Positions 53,935-63,733 of a stretch of DNA of 64,000 nucleotides are shown piece after piece. Position 1 is the first letter of the stretch. The number at the start of each line of letters is the position of its first letter. The DNA comes from Diaporthe sp. PMI_573 (Eukaryota > Ascomycota > Sordariomycetes > Diaporthales > Diaporthaceae): the NCBI GenBank assembly GCA_021399435.1, contig JAJTUP010000081.1, positions 1-64,000 of the forward strand, read 5' to 3'. The translations under genes and the position numbers were made by a program. The notes under the pieces are model-generated. The model was not told the DNA's origin and searched no databases. It was given only the letters and a program-made list of their open reading frames with translations.

Positions 53935-54823
53935 ATGTCCGTGGAAAGTCTCGTGGCCAACGACGGCGCCATGTCCACAGGCGATACAGTCGTCGTAAGT
54001 GAGACCACGACCGCTGGCACGACAGATGGGGACTCTCGTAGCCGGAACGCCCCAGTGAAGGGGAGCAGAAGATTGATCCAACCCAGTATCCGCAAACCCG
54101 CGGCGAAGATTACCGTACGATCCAGTAAGTCCTCATGCGAAGCGACGGATGCTAACTTGCCTGTCCGAGCAGAAGAAGAAGCAGACGAAGAAGGCCCCTC
54201 CCCGTGGTTCGGTGCGTCACTTCCCGTGCCGGCCCTGCGTCACTCGCGCCACAAGGGCTCCCGGCCATGAATGTGCCTCTCAAGACAGTATGCTTGGTTT
54301 CCCAAGGCCGTACACCTCCTACGCTGACATGCACGGAGTAGATACAGGTGCTGCGTGCTGGGACTGTGCAAAGACCGGCCACACATGCAGGCCGGTAAGA
54401 CATCTCTGCTCTGTCAGGTAACAAGCCACTGACCAATCTGCGTTGCTAGGTCCCCGCTGCGGCTCATGCTGCTGTGCGTGCCTTTTGGGACCTGAACCGG
54501 CAGTTCAGTGGCGTGAATGACGATCCGGATGATGCCTGGCGCGCTGCTGCGCTGCGCGCCGCACAGCAGTTACGAGCTTGCGGTAGTGGTGCGGCTCCTC
54601 CTGCCGCTCCAGTACCAGCTCCTGCTTTGGATTCGTTTGGGGAGGTATTAGAGAAGAGTCTTGAGGAGAGAAAGGTTATAGCGTTGGAGGCCATCGCCGG
54701 AGCTGCTCGGCTCTGGGTTGTAAGTGTGATCAAAATCAACAGATGCAATGCAACTACTAACTCAATGTTTAGCAGCTCATTCAGCAAGGCGAAGACGATG
54801 AAGAGGAGGATGAGGATAATTGA
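53935..54823 (+). CDS. Cys-rich Zn-finger-like protein with Ala-rich helix and acidic tail
   Basis: Four exons: 53935-54114, 54173-54394, 54450-54719 and 54773-54823 give 240 residues. The donor at 54115 (GTACGA) keeps the frame. The stronger GTAAGT at 54125 would not, so a small frameshift is an alternative; the branch site is GCTAAC. Exon 2 gives KKKQTKKAPPRGSVRHFPCR, then PCVTRATRAPGHEC and GAACWDCAKTGHTCRP, i.e. paired CxxC ligands that suggest a zinc-binding domain. Exon 3 is an Ala/Arg-rich helical region (HAAVRAFWDLNRQFSG, DAWRAAALRAAQQLRACGSG). The last exon gives an acidic end (QLIQQGEDDEEEDEDN). Similar Cys-rich proteins with acidic tails are common in repeat-rich fungal regions, but their role is unknown to me. 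It is divergent from the integrase-like gene. Confidence 0.68.
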
Positions 54824-54972
54824 GAAGGGGCATAAAGCTTAATGCCGCTTTGAACAGAATAGAAATGCAATCTGCTGGTCCGCTGCGGGCTCGCTGCGGC
54901 GACTGTATCTTCCCTGTCACTCGCAAAAATCAAGAAATTCAAGCTGAGGTACCTAGGCCAATGTACTGCGGG

Positions 54973-56157
54973 TCAGCGCGAATATGTCTCTAACCTAATT
55001 TGGCACCTGCGTGGTGATTTTGGGGGTTTTGCAACAGTGACCCCTATAGCCTGCCGTAAACAGGCTCGCTTGGAGGGGCTTGCGGCTGGGCCAACCCCGC
55101 ATCGGTACTGGACATAACGGTCCCGCAGCAATCCCGCGACCCCATCTTGCAAGCTCAGAGAGTTGTACTGCAGCGGCAATGTTGTCACCGGCGCGTCGTC
55201 GTGGCCAGGCAAATGCCCACCGTTGATCGAGGTGGTCGCCTTGAGCATCGCGTTCTCGAGGTGCATCTCCTGGAGATCGCGCTTCAGCCTCTCGTTCTCA
55301 GACGCAATCTCGCGCTGTGCGGCTGCTAGGGAGGCGAGCTTTGCCTCGAAGTCTTTGACATGCTGCGCTTTCCGCTTCCTGAAGGCTCGCTGACTGCAAC
55401 AGTGGACAAAAAGTCAGCATATACATGTGCAGAGAACCGAGACACAGTGCGATGGGGAAAACTGTCATCTGTTCCCTTTTCATAAGAAGAAGAGGACGTA
55501 TCGGCTCCTGCGGGGCAGTTCGGGAGCAGCAGCACTTACGCAGCACGGTTCTGAGCCCTGCGCCTTGACTGGGCAAGTGCGAGGTCGTCTTTATGTGTTG
55601 AGTTTGACACTTTAAGGTTAGCATCAGGGTCCCCAGTTGGTTCCGGCTTGATGCTGAGACGTAATCCATCCGCCTGTAACGGCTGGTGCACGGCGGCGGC
55701 AGCGAAATCTCTGCTCCGATGTATATTCCATTGACCATTATGACCAACACGATACCGACTCGTCGCAATGGGAGGCCCGGAACAATCAGGCGTCGGATCG
55801 CACTGGTCTGCGCACGAATCGAAATTCTGGAATTGCTCCGTGTGGTGGTAGAAGGCATCCTAAGTCAGAGATATGTCAGTAATGTCAGCCAGAAACTCCA
55901 GGAACAAGTGGTCTAGCATGCCGATGGAACGAGCAAAACACGAGGAGTATCAGCAGGCTCAAAGGTTGGAATTATGTATAAGTACAAAAGGAGACGACTA
56001 ATGATAGCTGTTGAAGACTAACTGATGGCGATATGGTGCTTAAGTCCTTGGAGCCAGCGGAGTTGGAATGTGAGGTTGTTAGAAGAGGAATGCTGACGGG
56101 AACTGGGTGATGCGGCCCTTGGGTGCCCGGGAAATAGTATGTCTGAGAGTAATCCAT
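54973..56157 (-). CDS. Yap/AP-1-like bZIP transcription factor
   Basis: Three exons, 56157-56023, 55859-55540 and 55393-54973, encode 291 residues; introns are 163 nt (GTTAGT...TAG) and 146 nt (GTAAGT...CAG). It starts MDYSQTYYFPGTQGPHHPVP. The second intron splits the basic region: QSRRRAQNRAA joined to QRAFRKRKAQHVKDFEAKLA. NxxAQxAFR-type spacing with Gln is the hallmark of fungal Yap/Pap1 bZIPs. A leucine-zipper helix follows (LAAAQREIASENERLKRDLQ, then EMHLENAMLK). These factors bind DNA as dimers and often control stress or metabolite genes; the targets here are unknown. The Cys-rich redox domains of Yap1 itself are not evident, so it belongs to the shorter Yap-like class. The C-terminus after LLRDRYVQY is not recognisable. 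Confidence 0.87.
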
Positions 56158-57143
56158 GTTTGCCCGCGAACAAAAGGCTCCAGTATACGGTGCTTCTGTC
56201 CTCGTCGAGGGACAAAGAATCGCAAGAATCGCAAGAATCGCAAGAATCACAAGAAGCCGTCAGAGCGAGCGAGTGTCAACGATTATCGATACGTGTTTTT
56301 GCTTTTCAATGAAAAGCAGCAGCCCGGAGCACGGCTGAATCAACGGGGTGGGCTGCAGGTCGTGGGGAGGGACGATTTATACCCTGGGCATTCGACTTGA
56401 TATAGGCTGGTCCGCTAGAGCGGCAGAAGGGAACGTCCCTATGGGCCACTCTATTCGTGGACGCCGGAACACTGGAGACTGCGAGAGACGGCCACATCAT
56501 CTTCAATTTGCCCTGTAACTGATCTTGCGGGATCATTTGCTGCCACATGGACATGTTCGTTGAATCTGCACAGTACCAAGGCAAAGCGCCGGTAGATCAC
56601 GACATTTCGCGAAGATTGGGAGCATTCCAATTCAAGGCGTGACATTCAAAGCATACATTTAGATTCATCAACCAAACTACTGTGCGCATTTATGTTCCCG
56701 ATGGACCTTTTCCCTGCTTTTCAGACATAAAGTCATTGGTATTCTTGGAAAACCATGGCAATCCATTTCAACAAAGAGGTAGTTTTAAGGTCCACCTAGA
56801 AAAGAAATAGAGAATTCATTACGTAGTACTTTGGCCAGGTGAAAGCTACGATAATGCTCTCGCCATTGCAATGTCCTTCTTTTGGGTGTTTAGTATAATA
56901 GGGTTTCTTGTACTTTAACATACAATTCCAAAAGTCGGGACCTTATCTCAACCTCTCATAGAAACCGCTGGATTTTGTGCTTCTGACTTGCCACATCATC
57001 TAGTAGAACGGAGAACCGAGCACTGCCAGTCCGCGAAGTCTCTGATCTGTCAAGCCAATGAAACCTGCAGGACGTATTTTTGGTCCAAGCTCACTCCGTA
57101 CTTGCCTTTGGCCGAGCTCGCACTTTCCCACCTGGCCTTCCTG
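56158..57143. promoter_or_regulatory. bZIP leader with 9-bp tandem repeats; then gene-free
   Basis: AGAATCGCA is repeated in tandem at 56216-56251 (three perfect copies and one with an A), about 60 bp upstream of the bZIP start, probably in its leader or promoter. No gene is supported up to the hAT target duplication. Confidence 0.5.
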
Positions 57144-57151
57144 CCCGTCAT
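57144..57151. repeat. Left 8-bp target-site duplication (CCCGTCAT) of the hAT element
   Basis: Identical to 61946-61953 on the other side of the element. Eight base pairs is the standard hAT duplication length. Confidence 0.95.
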
Positions 57152-57360
57152 CAGGGTAGGGAATCAATCCATCCACGTCAATATCCGACTTTGTGGATGG
57201 AATTGACGGCTTACTCAGCAAAGTGCTCGTGGATTGACTTCCACGAAGCCATCTGTGGATTGATGTCCATAATATTGAACCCGTGGAAGACCCCTGTCAC
57301 ATTACCTCGGATTTCCTAATCGGGCAATTCGGGAACCCGTCGCCGAAACTTTCTATTGCC

Positions 57361-59715
57361 TTACTCCTGGCGCTCCTCCAAACCAGCCCGTTCAACAGCC
57401 TCCTGTAACGCTGTATCGTCAAGCAGTATGCTATCGACATCTTCGATAATGCCTGCGCGTAACCAAGATCGCAGCGTTTGGATTAGTCCAATCGTCCCAG
57501 CGTCTAAGCGGTTTCGGAGGGGCGTGACCATCAACCCGGTGGCGGAGAACAGTCTCTCGCACTCCGAGCTCATGGCCGGCACTGTCATGACGTCAAGAGC
57601 CATTCGAGATAGCCTTGGATACTCAAACCTCTTGAGGACCCAATACTCAACTGGGTCTGCGACGTCCTTGTCGCTCCCAGACACACTGGCCTGCCAGCGG
57701 ATATATTCATCCGCTTGAGCAGCGGACGGTTGGCTTTGACGGTATCGGTTGCGATACCGATCAAAGGAGGACAAAGTCGTCTTTCGCCTCTTCACAACCG
57801 GACCTTCAGGAGAGGTGACTGTGATCTGTAGGTCTCTGTATTCCGTATCCCAAAGACGTTGTACGATTTCCTTCGCTTCATCGACCCAACCTGGATGCTG
57901 TTGACCCCAAACCTCGTCGAAATAGTCCCATCGTAGGCTAGGATGCAAGGCGGCGGCGGCGTAGTATGCTGGCGAGTCCCTCAAAGTATTGTAATATTTA
58001 TCGAGCTTCTTCCAGCCAAGGTTGATATTGACACAGAATTGCTCCGGTTCAGGATGCCTCTCAATACGCGATTTTGCGTCCTCGAGCCTCCCAAGTAGAA
58101 ATTCGAACGCCTCCAGCACATCAGTCATGGAACCAAAAGCTTCCCTAACTCCAGACGATCGACATCGCGACTGTCCGTCTCCCTGAAGTACTTGCACAAC
58201 GACGTGGAAATCAGAGAGTATCTCATCAAATGTCCTCAGCACCGCCCAATCGCTCTCGTTGATGAAGCTCGACTCCTCGAGGCAGGGAGGAAGCTTCTGT
58301 CCACCCTCACCTTTCCGAGCGTCTCGGAATAGCCGCTTGGCTTTGGCGATGAATTCTTCGTAGACGGGCTGCAAGCGAAGCATTCGTTTTATCATGTAGT
58401 ATTGGGACAACCATCTAGTATCGTTGTCAAGGACAACGTCAACTGGCCGTTGCTTTCCACTTTCAGGCTCGCCAGAAGCTGCAAATGAGTCTCGTTGCAG
58501 TTGACGAAGCAACTGAGTCAGTAAGTCGGCCCGATGGACCCAAACGACGAAGTTATGCGCTTTCCCGACAGGACCCTTCCGCATCCACTGGTCATGGGTT
58601 GCTCTCGCCAAAGGCTCCTCCTCGACGAGAGATTTCTCAAACGCATCAACATCCTTTCCAAAGAGAAGGGATTTAACAACAAGGTTAAGGATGTGTCCCA
58701 TGCATCGAACTCGTCGTTGAACCGGGTCGAACTTCAGCTCTTCTGCAATCTCTGCCATTGCCGTTTCATTATTTGCTGCGTTGTCGAGAGTGAAGTAACC
58801 GACCTTGTCCTCGATGCCAAACGACCTAATGATCTCGAGGATCTCGGCGGCAATGTTCTCGCCAGTATGTCGTTCTACCAGCTCCGGAATGCCGAGCACA
58901 ACTTTTTGGAGCTGATTCTCGTGGTCTCTGAAGACAGCCGTCGCGCCACATAACGCGTGACGATTCCTAGTCTTTGCGCCGTCAAAGGCAATGTGGATCT
59001 GACCCGACGACCTCTTCAAGACCTGCTGGACCGTGCCATGATATCGCTCGAATTGTTGAACCGCCAGTCTGTGCACAGTCTTCGCCGAAATGTGCGCACT
59101 CGTAACCTTGACCGCCGGATTGAGGTATTCGAAAATCTGTTGCAATCGAGGGTGTTCAACCTGCTTGAACGATTGCTGGCTTTCGACTATCCAGTTGACA
59201 ATGAGCTTCTGGAACTCTCCTCGATCGAAGCGTTTGATCAAGCTATTGGCCAGCGCTTGCTCCTTTGGATCGGAACGTTTGAGGCTCATGAAGTCCGAAA
59301 TAGAAGCAAGAACCCTCTTGCCTCCTTTCTTCTCTGATGGTGTTGATCGTCGTCCTGATGGATCCCAGTAGCCGTGAGCTTTCCAGAGGTGGAGTTCAGC
59401 GTTTTGGGTGCCTTTGGATTCGTATGACTGTGGCGTGGGGGTCTTCTGGCGCACACATGGCATACAGATCCATCGTCGGGATGTTTTGGATTGAATCTCG
59501 ACCCCGTAGTTCCATACCCATGATAGGGTATCTTTGCTGCGCTCGGCCAACGTAAATCCCTTCCAGACGCGGAAGATTCTCCGCTCCTCATCACTTGTTG
59601 GTGCCCAAGTAGAAGGCTGGCGGAGTTCAGGGTCTGGATCTAGAGAACGCCGAGGGACCTCGGCATGCCCCTCGTTGTTGGTCGGTAGTTCAGGGTCAAG
59701 AGGTAAGTCCGCCAT
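57361..59715 (-). CDS. hAT transposase, apparently intact
   Basis: A single 784-codon frame from ATG 59715, carrying everything expected of an active hAT transposase. A BED zinc finger lies at about residues 45-115 (RRWICMPCVRQK ... ELHLWKAHG). A linker has QALANSLIKRFDRGEFQKLI. The RNase H-like core shows HIAFDGAKTRNRHA (first Asp), GYFTLDNAANNETAM (second Asp), DNDTRWLSQYYMIKRMLRLQ and the large helical insertion. The C-terminal dimerisation domain at about 690-760 reads YPRLSRMALDVMTVPAMSSE, CERLFSATGLMVTPLRNRL. It would bind the subterminal repeats and cut and paste the element. A pogo element inserted about 70 bp upstream of the start probably separates the gene from its promoter. The truncated transposase at 32.5-33.2 kb is a relative. 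Confidence 0.95.
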   Translation of the reverse strand: MADLPLDPELPTNNEGHAEVPRRSLDPDPELRQPSTWAPTSDEERRIFRVWKGFTLAERSKDTLSWVWNYGVEIQSKTSRRWICMPCVRQKTPTPQSYESKGTQNAELHLWKAHGYWDPSGRRSTPSEKKGGKRVLASISDFMSLKRSDPKEQALANSLIKRFDRGEFQKLIVNWIVESQQSFKQVEHPRLQQIFEYLNPAVKVTSAHISAKTVHRLAVQQFERYHGTVQQVLKRSSGQIHIAFDGAKTRNRHALCGATAVFRDHENQLQKVVLGIPELVERHTGENIAAEILEIIRSFGIEDKVGYFTLDNAANNETAMAEIAEELKFDPVQRRVRCMGHILNLVVKSLLFGKDVDAFEKSLVEEEPLARATHDQWMRKGPVGKAHNFVVWVHRADLLTQLLRQLQRDSFAASGEPESGKQRPVDVVLDNDTRWLSQYYMIKRMLRLQPVYEEFIAKAKRLFRDARKGEGGQKLPPCLEESSFINESDWAVLRTFDEILSDFHVVVQVLQGDGQSRCRSSGVREAFGSMTDVLEAFEFLLGRLEDAKSRIERHPEPEQFCVNINLGWKKLDKYYNTLRDSPAYYAAAALHPSLRWDYFDEVWGQQHPGWVDEAKEIVQRLWDTEYRDLQITVTSPEGPVVKRRKTTLSSFDRYRNRYRQSQPSAAQADEYIRWQASVSGSDKDVADPVEYWVLKRFEYPRLSRMALDVMTVPAMSSECERLFSATGLMVTPLRNRLDAGTIGLIQTLRSWLRAGIIEDVDSILLDDTALQEAVERAGLEERQE

Positions 59716-59784
59716 CTCGAAGTTGAAGGTTCACCGAGCGTATGAATCGAGTAAAGGAGGAGACATTCGGGTTCAGGCGTTATA

Positions 59785-61676
59785 CCGTATATACTCGACA
59801 AATTCACGATACCCCCGGTCACTAAGACTAGTCCTATTTTGGTCTAGTTTGAAGCCACCATGGCCAGGGTTTTGGATACACTAACAAGCTACAGTAATAC
59901 AGTCTTGAACCTCCTCTTCCTTCACAAAGAGGTCCATCTCTTCCAGAGGTGTTACAGACACTTCCTCATACTCCATCTTCATGGTAGGTTCCTTAGCCGT
60001 TCCCAGCCTTCCCAGTTGATTTGAGAAGGCTCTATATCCTTGATACGGACCATGTTAACCTGACTTCCATCAGGACGAATAGAAATTCCAGTGTGAATGA
60101 AGGCATTCTGAACCAACTCTGGCCTTTCTTCCAGACGTTTTACTGCCCTGGCTACTACCCAGGTAGTCATTATACGCATGTCAGAGACTGTCCATATATG
60201 TCCAGGGCTTTCCTTCTCTTTCTCTGTCATATATTCGTCAGTAAATTCCTGAAGCCAAAGCTTGAAGGGATGGTTGACTGCAGTATCCAATGGCTGAAGG
60301 AGACTAGTACAGCCAGCTGGTATCAATGCAATAGTAACCCCTAGATCCTTCAACTGTTGCTTGATAGTGTCAGTTACATGGAATCTAGCAACATCCATAA
60401 CCAATAGGAAATCCTTCATATCCTTAGCTACTGCGTCTAGTTCTTCAGTAATCCATTTACCGAATAATTCCTCATTATTGTAAGCTGTAGGATTGAATTC
60501 CACAGTAACATCAGGACTGTAGGATGAGGATTCCTGATTGTATATCCTTCCTGCAGGTCCTGAAGTACCATGGAATATAATCTTCGGCTTGAATCTCTGT
60601 ATGCCATCTGCAGAGATGTAGAGAATAAGAGTAGCTTGTCGTTTATCCCATCCACTCCGTTCTGTTTTTGCCTGTACTGACTTCGAGCCTGTAGAAGTAT
60701 ATGTACATCCAGAATTATACTCAAATGGAATAGGAGTTTCGTCCAGACTTAGGATTGCTGATTTGGAGAACCGCCGAGGAGGTGAGTTGTTGACAACTGG
60801 TGCTGGTGCTGGTGCTGGTGCTGATACTGGTACTGAGAGAGAATCTCTTGGTTGAGATATACGTCTAATGAACTTGACGAAGTTATTCACAACTTCAAGG
60901 TACTCTGCAGGAAGCTTGGTGGCCTTCTTAGTAACCCTTCTATGTGAAATCCTATGTCGATGTAGAAAGCCTCTAAACCAGCCGGTAGAGAATACCTAGA
61001 GGTGAACGCTTTCAGGGTAGGTGTCCTTAAATAGCCTTTTTGATTCTCGTCGAAACCAGCCGATAGAAACAATTCTATTTTCTGTTCGCCGTGTAAGAAA
61101 ACAGGTGTAAAGCTTGTCTTCCAACTCTGGCCATCTAGGGTGATACCTTCGTTGATCCTCTTTGCGTACAAGCTGATCCCGCTTTTTCCACCAAGTCCTT
61201 ATAGTTGCTTCAGGGATCTTGAAGAACTGGGAGGCTTCAAATAGTGTAGGAGGACGGAAGCCATCTTGGGAAGGTGGGAGGTCTTGTCGATAATGGCCAC
61301 CTCTACCTCCAGTAGTTCCTGGGATACGGTGGTTCAAAAGAAATAGAAGAACTTCAACACGTTTTTTCTGCTTGTATGACCGTTCTACCCGTGTAACTGG
61401 CTTAAATGAAGGAGCTTTTCGCTCATGAAGGGGCTTGGGCTTTGGCCCTGGCTTTTTTTGTAGGATGTTGGTTGAGATTGGGCCTAGGGGAGGCATTGTG
61501 ACCCATGAGACCAGCAGTAAACAAATAACTTCAAGATCGACGCGTTAGAGACGTGATGGGCATCTCTGGGGGGCTAAACCTAGCGTAGATTAGTAAGGTG
61601 GCTATAGCTTCAGCCTAGGTAAGATTAGGCCTAATTAGGCGACCGGGGGTATCGTGAATTTGTCGAGTATATACGG
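59785..61676. mobile_element. pogo-type element (1892 bp) nested in the hAT element
   Basis: Perfect 36-bp terminal inverted repeats (59785-59820 and 61641-61676), beginning CCGTATATACTCGACAAATT, are flanked by TA on both sides (59783-59784 and 61677-61678), the duplication used by Tc1/mariner-pogo elements. Imperfect similarity of the ends continues inwards for about 20 bp. Length and structure match fungal Fot1/pogo-like elements. It encodes one transposase gene on the minus strand, which is damaged. Confidence 0.94.
59881..61496 (-). pseudogene. pogo-type transposase with one amber codon and one frameshift
   Basis: From ATG 61496 come a basic leader, a helix-turn-helix (PPTLFEASQFFKIPEATIRT), a CENP-B-type domain (YHPRWPELEDKLYTCFLTRR, IGWFRRESKRLFKDTYPESV), then TAG at 60996-60998. 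The same frame continues with VFSTGWFRGF, RRVTKKATKLPAEYLEVV and the DDE domain: LSLDETPIPFEYNSG, FLLVMDVARFHVTDT and LLQPLDTAVNHPFKL. The frame closes at 59979, but the reading frame one base over continues with MKMEYEEVSVTPLEEMDLFV to TAG at 59881, matching the acidic tail of the copy at 3.8-5.0 kb. So there is one nonsense codon and one single-base deletion near 59990-60000. All three catalytic Asp residues remain. The element cannot make its own full-length transposase, although its termini look mobilisable in trans. Confidence 0.9.
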
Positions 61677-61945
61677 TAACGCGTCGCGACGTGCCACAAC
61701 GCGTCCGACGTTTGCCTGATTAGATCTGTTAGTGTTTGCGCAGAGATACGTAGCAAATATTAACGACATATATCAGGGTACCCATACCCCTGACTAGCGT
61801 CCACGTCAATCCACATCTCAATCCACGAGCCCCAACCGTGGATGGATTGATTACGTAACAATAGGTCTCGTGGATTGACGTTGACGTGGATTGAAGTCAA
61901 CATATTGATCAATACCGTGGAAGTCGTGGATTGATTCCCTACCCT

Positions 61946-61953
61946 GCCCGTCA
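61946..61953. repeat. Right 8-bp target-site duplication (CCCGTCAT) of the hAT element
   Basis: A perfect match to 57144-57151. Confidence 0.95.
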
Positions 61954-62884
61954 TAAACTCATCTGCTGCTACTGCAGCTCTATTACCAGAAGTGTTCGTC
62001 GGTCGAAAGCACCTGCAAGTTCCCAGAGCCTCTATCACATTACGCACATCCGCAGAGGTACATGAGCATACATCCTGAGCGCTTTGGTGGGGCTTGCCGT
62101 TGCTCTGCGAAAAAGAAAAGCTGCCAGGCCAGGCCCCCTTGCGCCCCCAAGAACCCTGTTCTTGATGCCTGTCCAAAGCATGTGAAAGATGGCTTCGAGC
62201 TTGGCTGCTTCTTGATACCCGTCGTAATCCCCTCCGACGTCGACGGCCACCCAATCACACTCCTGGTAATCTCCCTTGTGCACGCATGGCATCGCATCGC
62301 CCTGCATCAAAACCCGCAGCTCTGGTACGGGCGACAAACAGACTTTGGCAATGTGGGCAGGGAAGGGTGAAGCGGCACAGCCAATTCGAATGAGGGTCTG
62401 GATCTGGAGAAGCGACTCTGTCCGTCGTACATCAGCCTCCAATAGACAGGGTGTCACTGCATGCTGTGTCATCCAAATGCGGGATCACGTGTTCCTTCTC
62501 GCCCTGGTCTGCCCCGTGGTGGCTGACAAGATTGGGACAAGGGAGCATCATTCACACGAGCATGCAAAAAGTCATCCAAAGCCTCTGGACCAAACTCAAT
62601 CGGGGCCACCCCACAGCCAAGGGTCGTTGAGCTCAACCTCGGGAGGTTACCCTGTATGATTCTGACGGCTGCAAGCTGCTCGCCTCCCCGGGTCCGAGCT
62701 ACCCGATGCCATCTACAACACCACGACAGCCTCCAGTTCAGGCCAGGCTGGGGGCCAGGTCGTCAGAAAGCACATGTCAAACAATCGAGGTCGGCCTGTC
62801 ACGACAGCTTCACCAACCCACACCACGCCACATCACGCCACACGTTGCAGCCGAGAGACTCCTCAGTGGCTACCACCTCGTCCA
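61954..62884. other. Intergenic
   Basis: Overlapping short frames on both strands show no recognisable features. No gene is supported. Confidence 0.35.
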
Positions 62885-63733
62885 TTTGCTTTTGAAGTCC
62901 TTGTGGCGGTTCTAGAGCGACCTGACTGGCTGTATATCCCTGCTTTCGACCCCTTGGGAGTCCCGAGGTGCCACACAATCAGCTGTTGTGGTGGAGGAGC
63001 TTCTCGTTTGCGGCAATAGTTGCATTATCCCGGCGCCCTAGCGACAAGGGAGGCTAATGCACGGGAACAACACTGGTGAAACCGCTCACTGTTGTGTGGC
63101 GTTCAGCTACGGACAGGGCCTAGCGATAACATTGGCAGGCTAATGGACGGAATGACAATAGGTGAATCACTTGCTTGGTGGCGTTGAGTCCCCGAAGAAG
63201 CCCTCTGCTGACTAACATTGACCGTATCCTACGACCAGTCTCCCGGCCGTCCAGCGACAGAGTAGGTTAATGCACGGAATGATGCTGTTGAACTACTCGC
63301 TTTGGTGTGGCATTCAGCCCCCGAACGGGCCTCTTGGTGGCGTTTGATGTCGAACGCGCCCATAGCCCTTACTAGTACAGTATGATCACACGGTATCTTG
63401 CAGCTGTAATGTTAGGACATGGCGTTTGCTACGTCTGGGTAGCTTTAGGGCTAGTGTGATTGAGACGCGTTGCATTCCTAACACCCGGGGAATCCGGGCG
63501 GCGTTTGCCGTAGAAGTTCCAATTGGTGGGGAGGTTTGCCGAATGACAAGGTCAGCCTTAGTACTCTCCCCTCCATACGGAGTGGGTTCCCCTTTCAGGT
63601 TTCCTGGCATCGTTCGCCCGCAAGACATATCTCCTGCACGCCCTACGAAAGCTTGTGGCTTGTCTGCGTAAACCTCCTTGCGCTGTCGGCCGAACATGCA
63701 GTCGAAATTCATCTGTTCCGAACCCACGAATTT
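62885..63733. repeat. Dispersed repeat, copy 2 (about 0.85 kb)
   Basis: Direct-orientation copy of 36057-36864, very similar apart from the indels listed there and scattered substitutions. It contains diverged tandem units with G(C/T)TAATG(C/G)ACGG(A/G)A near 63054, 63141 and 63267. Outside its borders (TTTGCTTTTGAAG at one end, CACGAATTT at the other) the two loci are unrelated. The 63386-63727 minus frame inside it is not convincingly coding. Confidence 0.8.

Larger units (their letters stand above)
57152..61945. mobile_element. Complete hAT element (4794 bp) with a nested pogo insertion
   Basis: Terminal inverted repeats CAGGGTAGGGAATCAATCCA (57152-57171; complement at 61926-61945) are perfect over 20 bp and are flanked by the octamer CCCGTCAT on both sides. 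Subterminal copies of CGTGGATTGA or its complement lie within about 120 bp of the left end and 150 bp of the right end, typical of hAT transposase-binding arrays. It encodes a 784-residue transposase. Removing the nested pogo element and one TA leaves about 2.9 kb, a normal hAT size. Confidence 0.95.

Noticed and set aside
51981..54095. Longer (704-residue) form of the integrase-like protein
   Set aside because: The extra 129 N-terminal residues are low in complexity and would overlap the divergent gene's coding start; family-like sequence begins at 53708.
50312..54905. Firm terminal inverted repeats of the integrase block
   Set aside because: CAGT-starting segments are only loosely similar and the flanking octamers (GGTCACCG and TATCTTCC) differ, so no termini are claimed.
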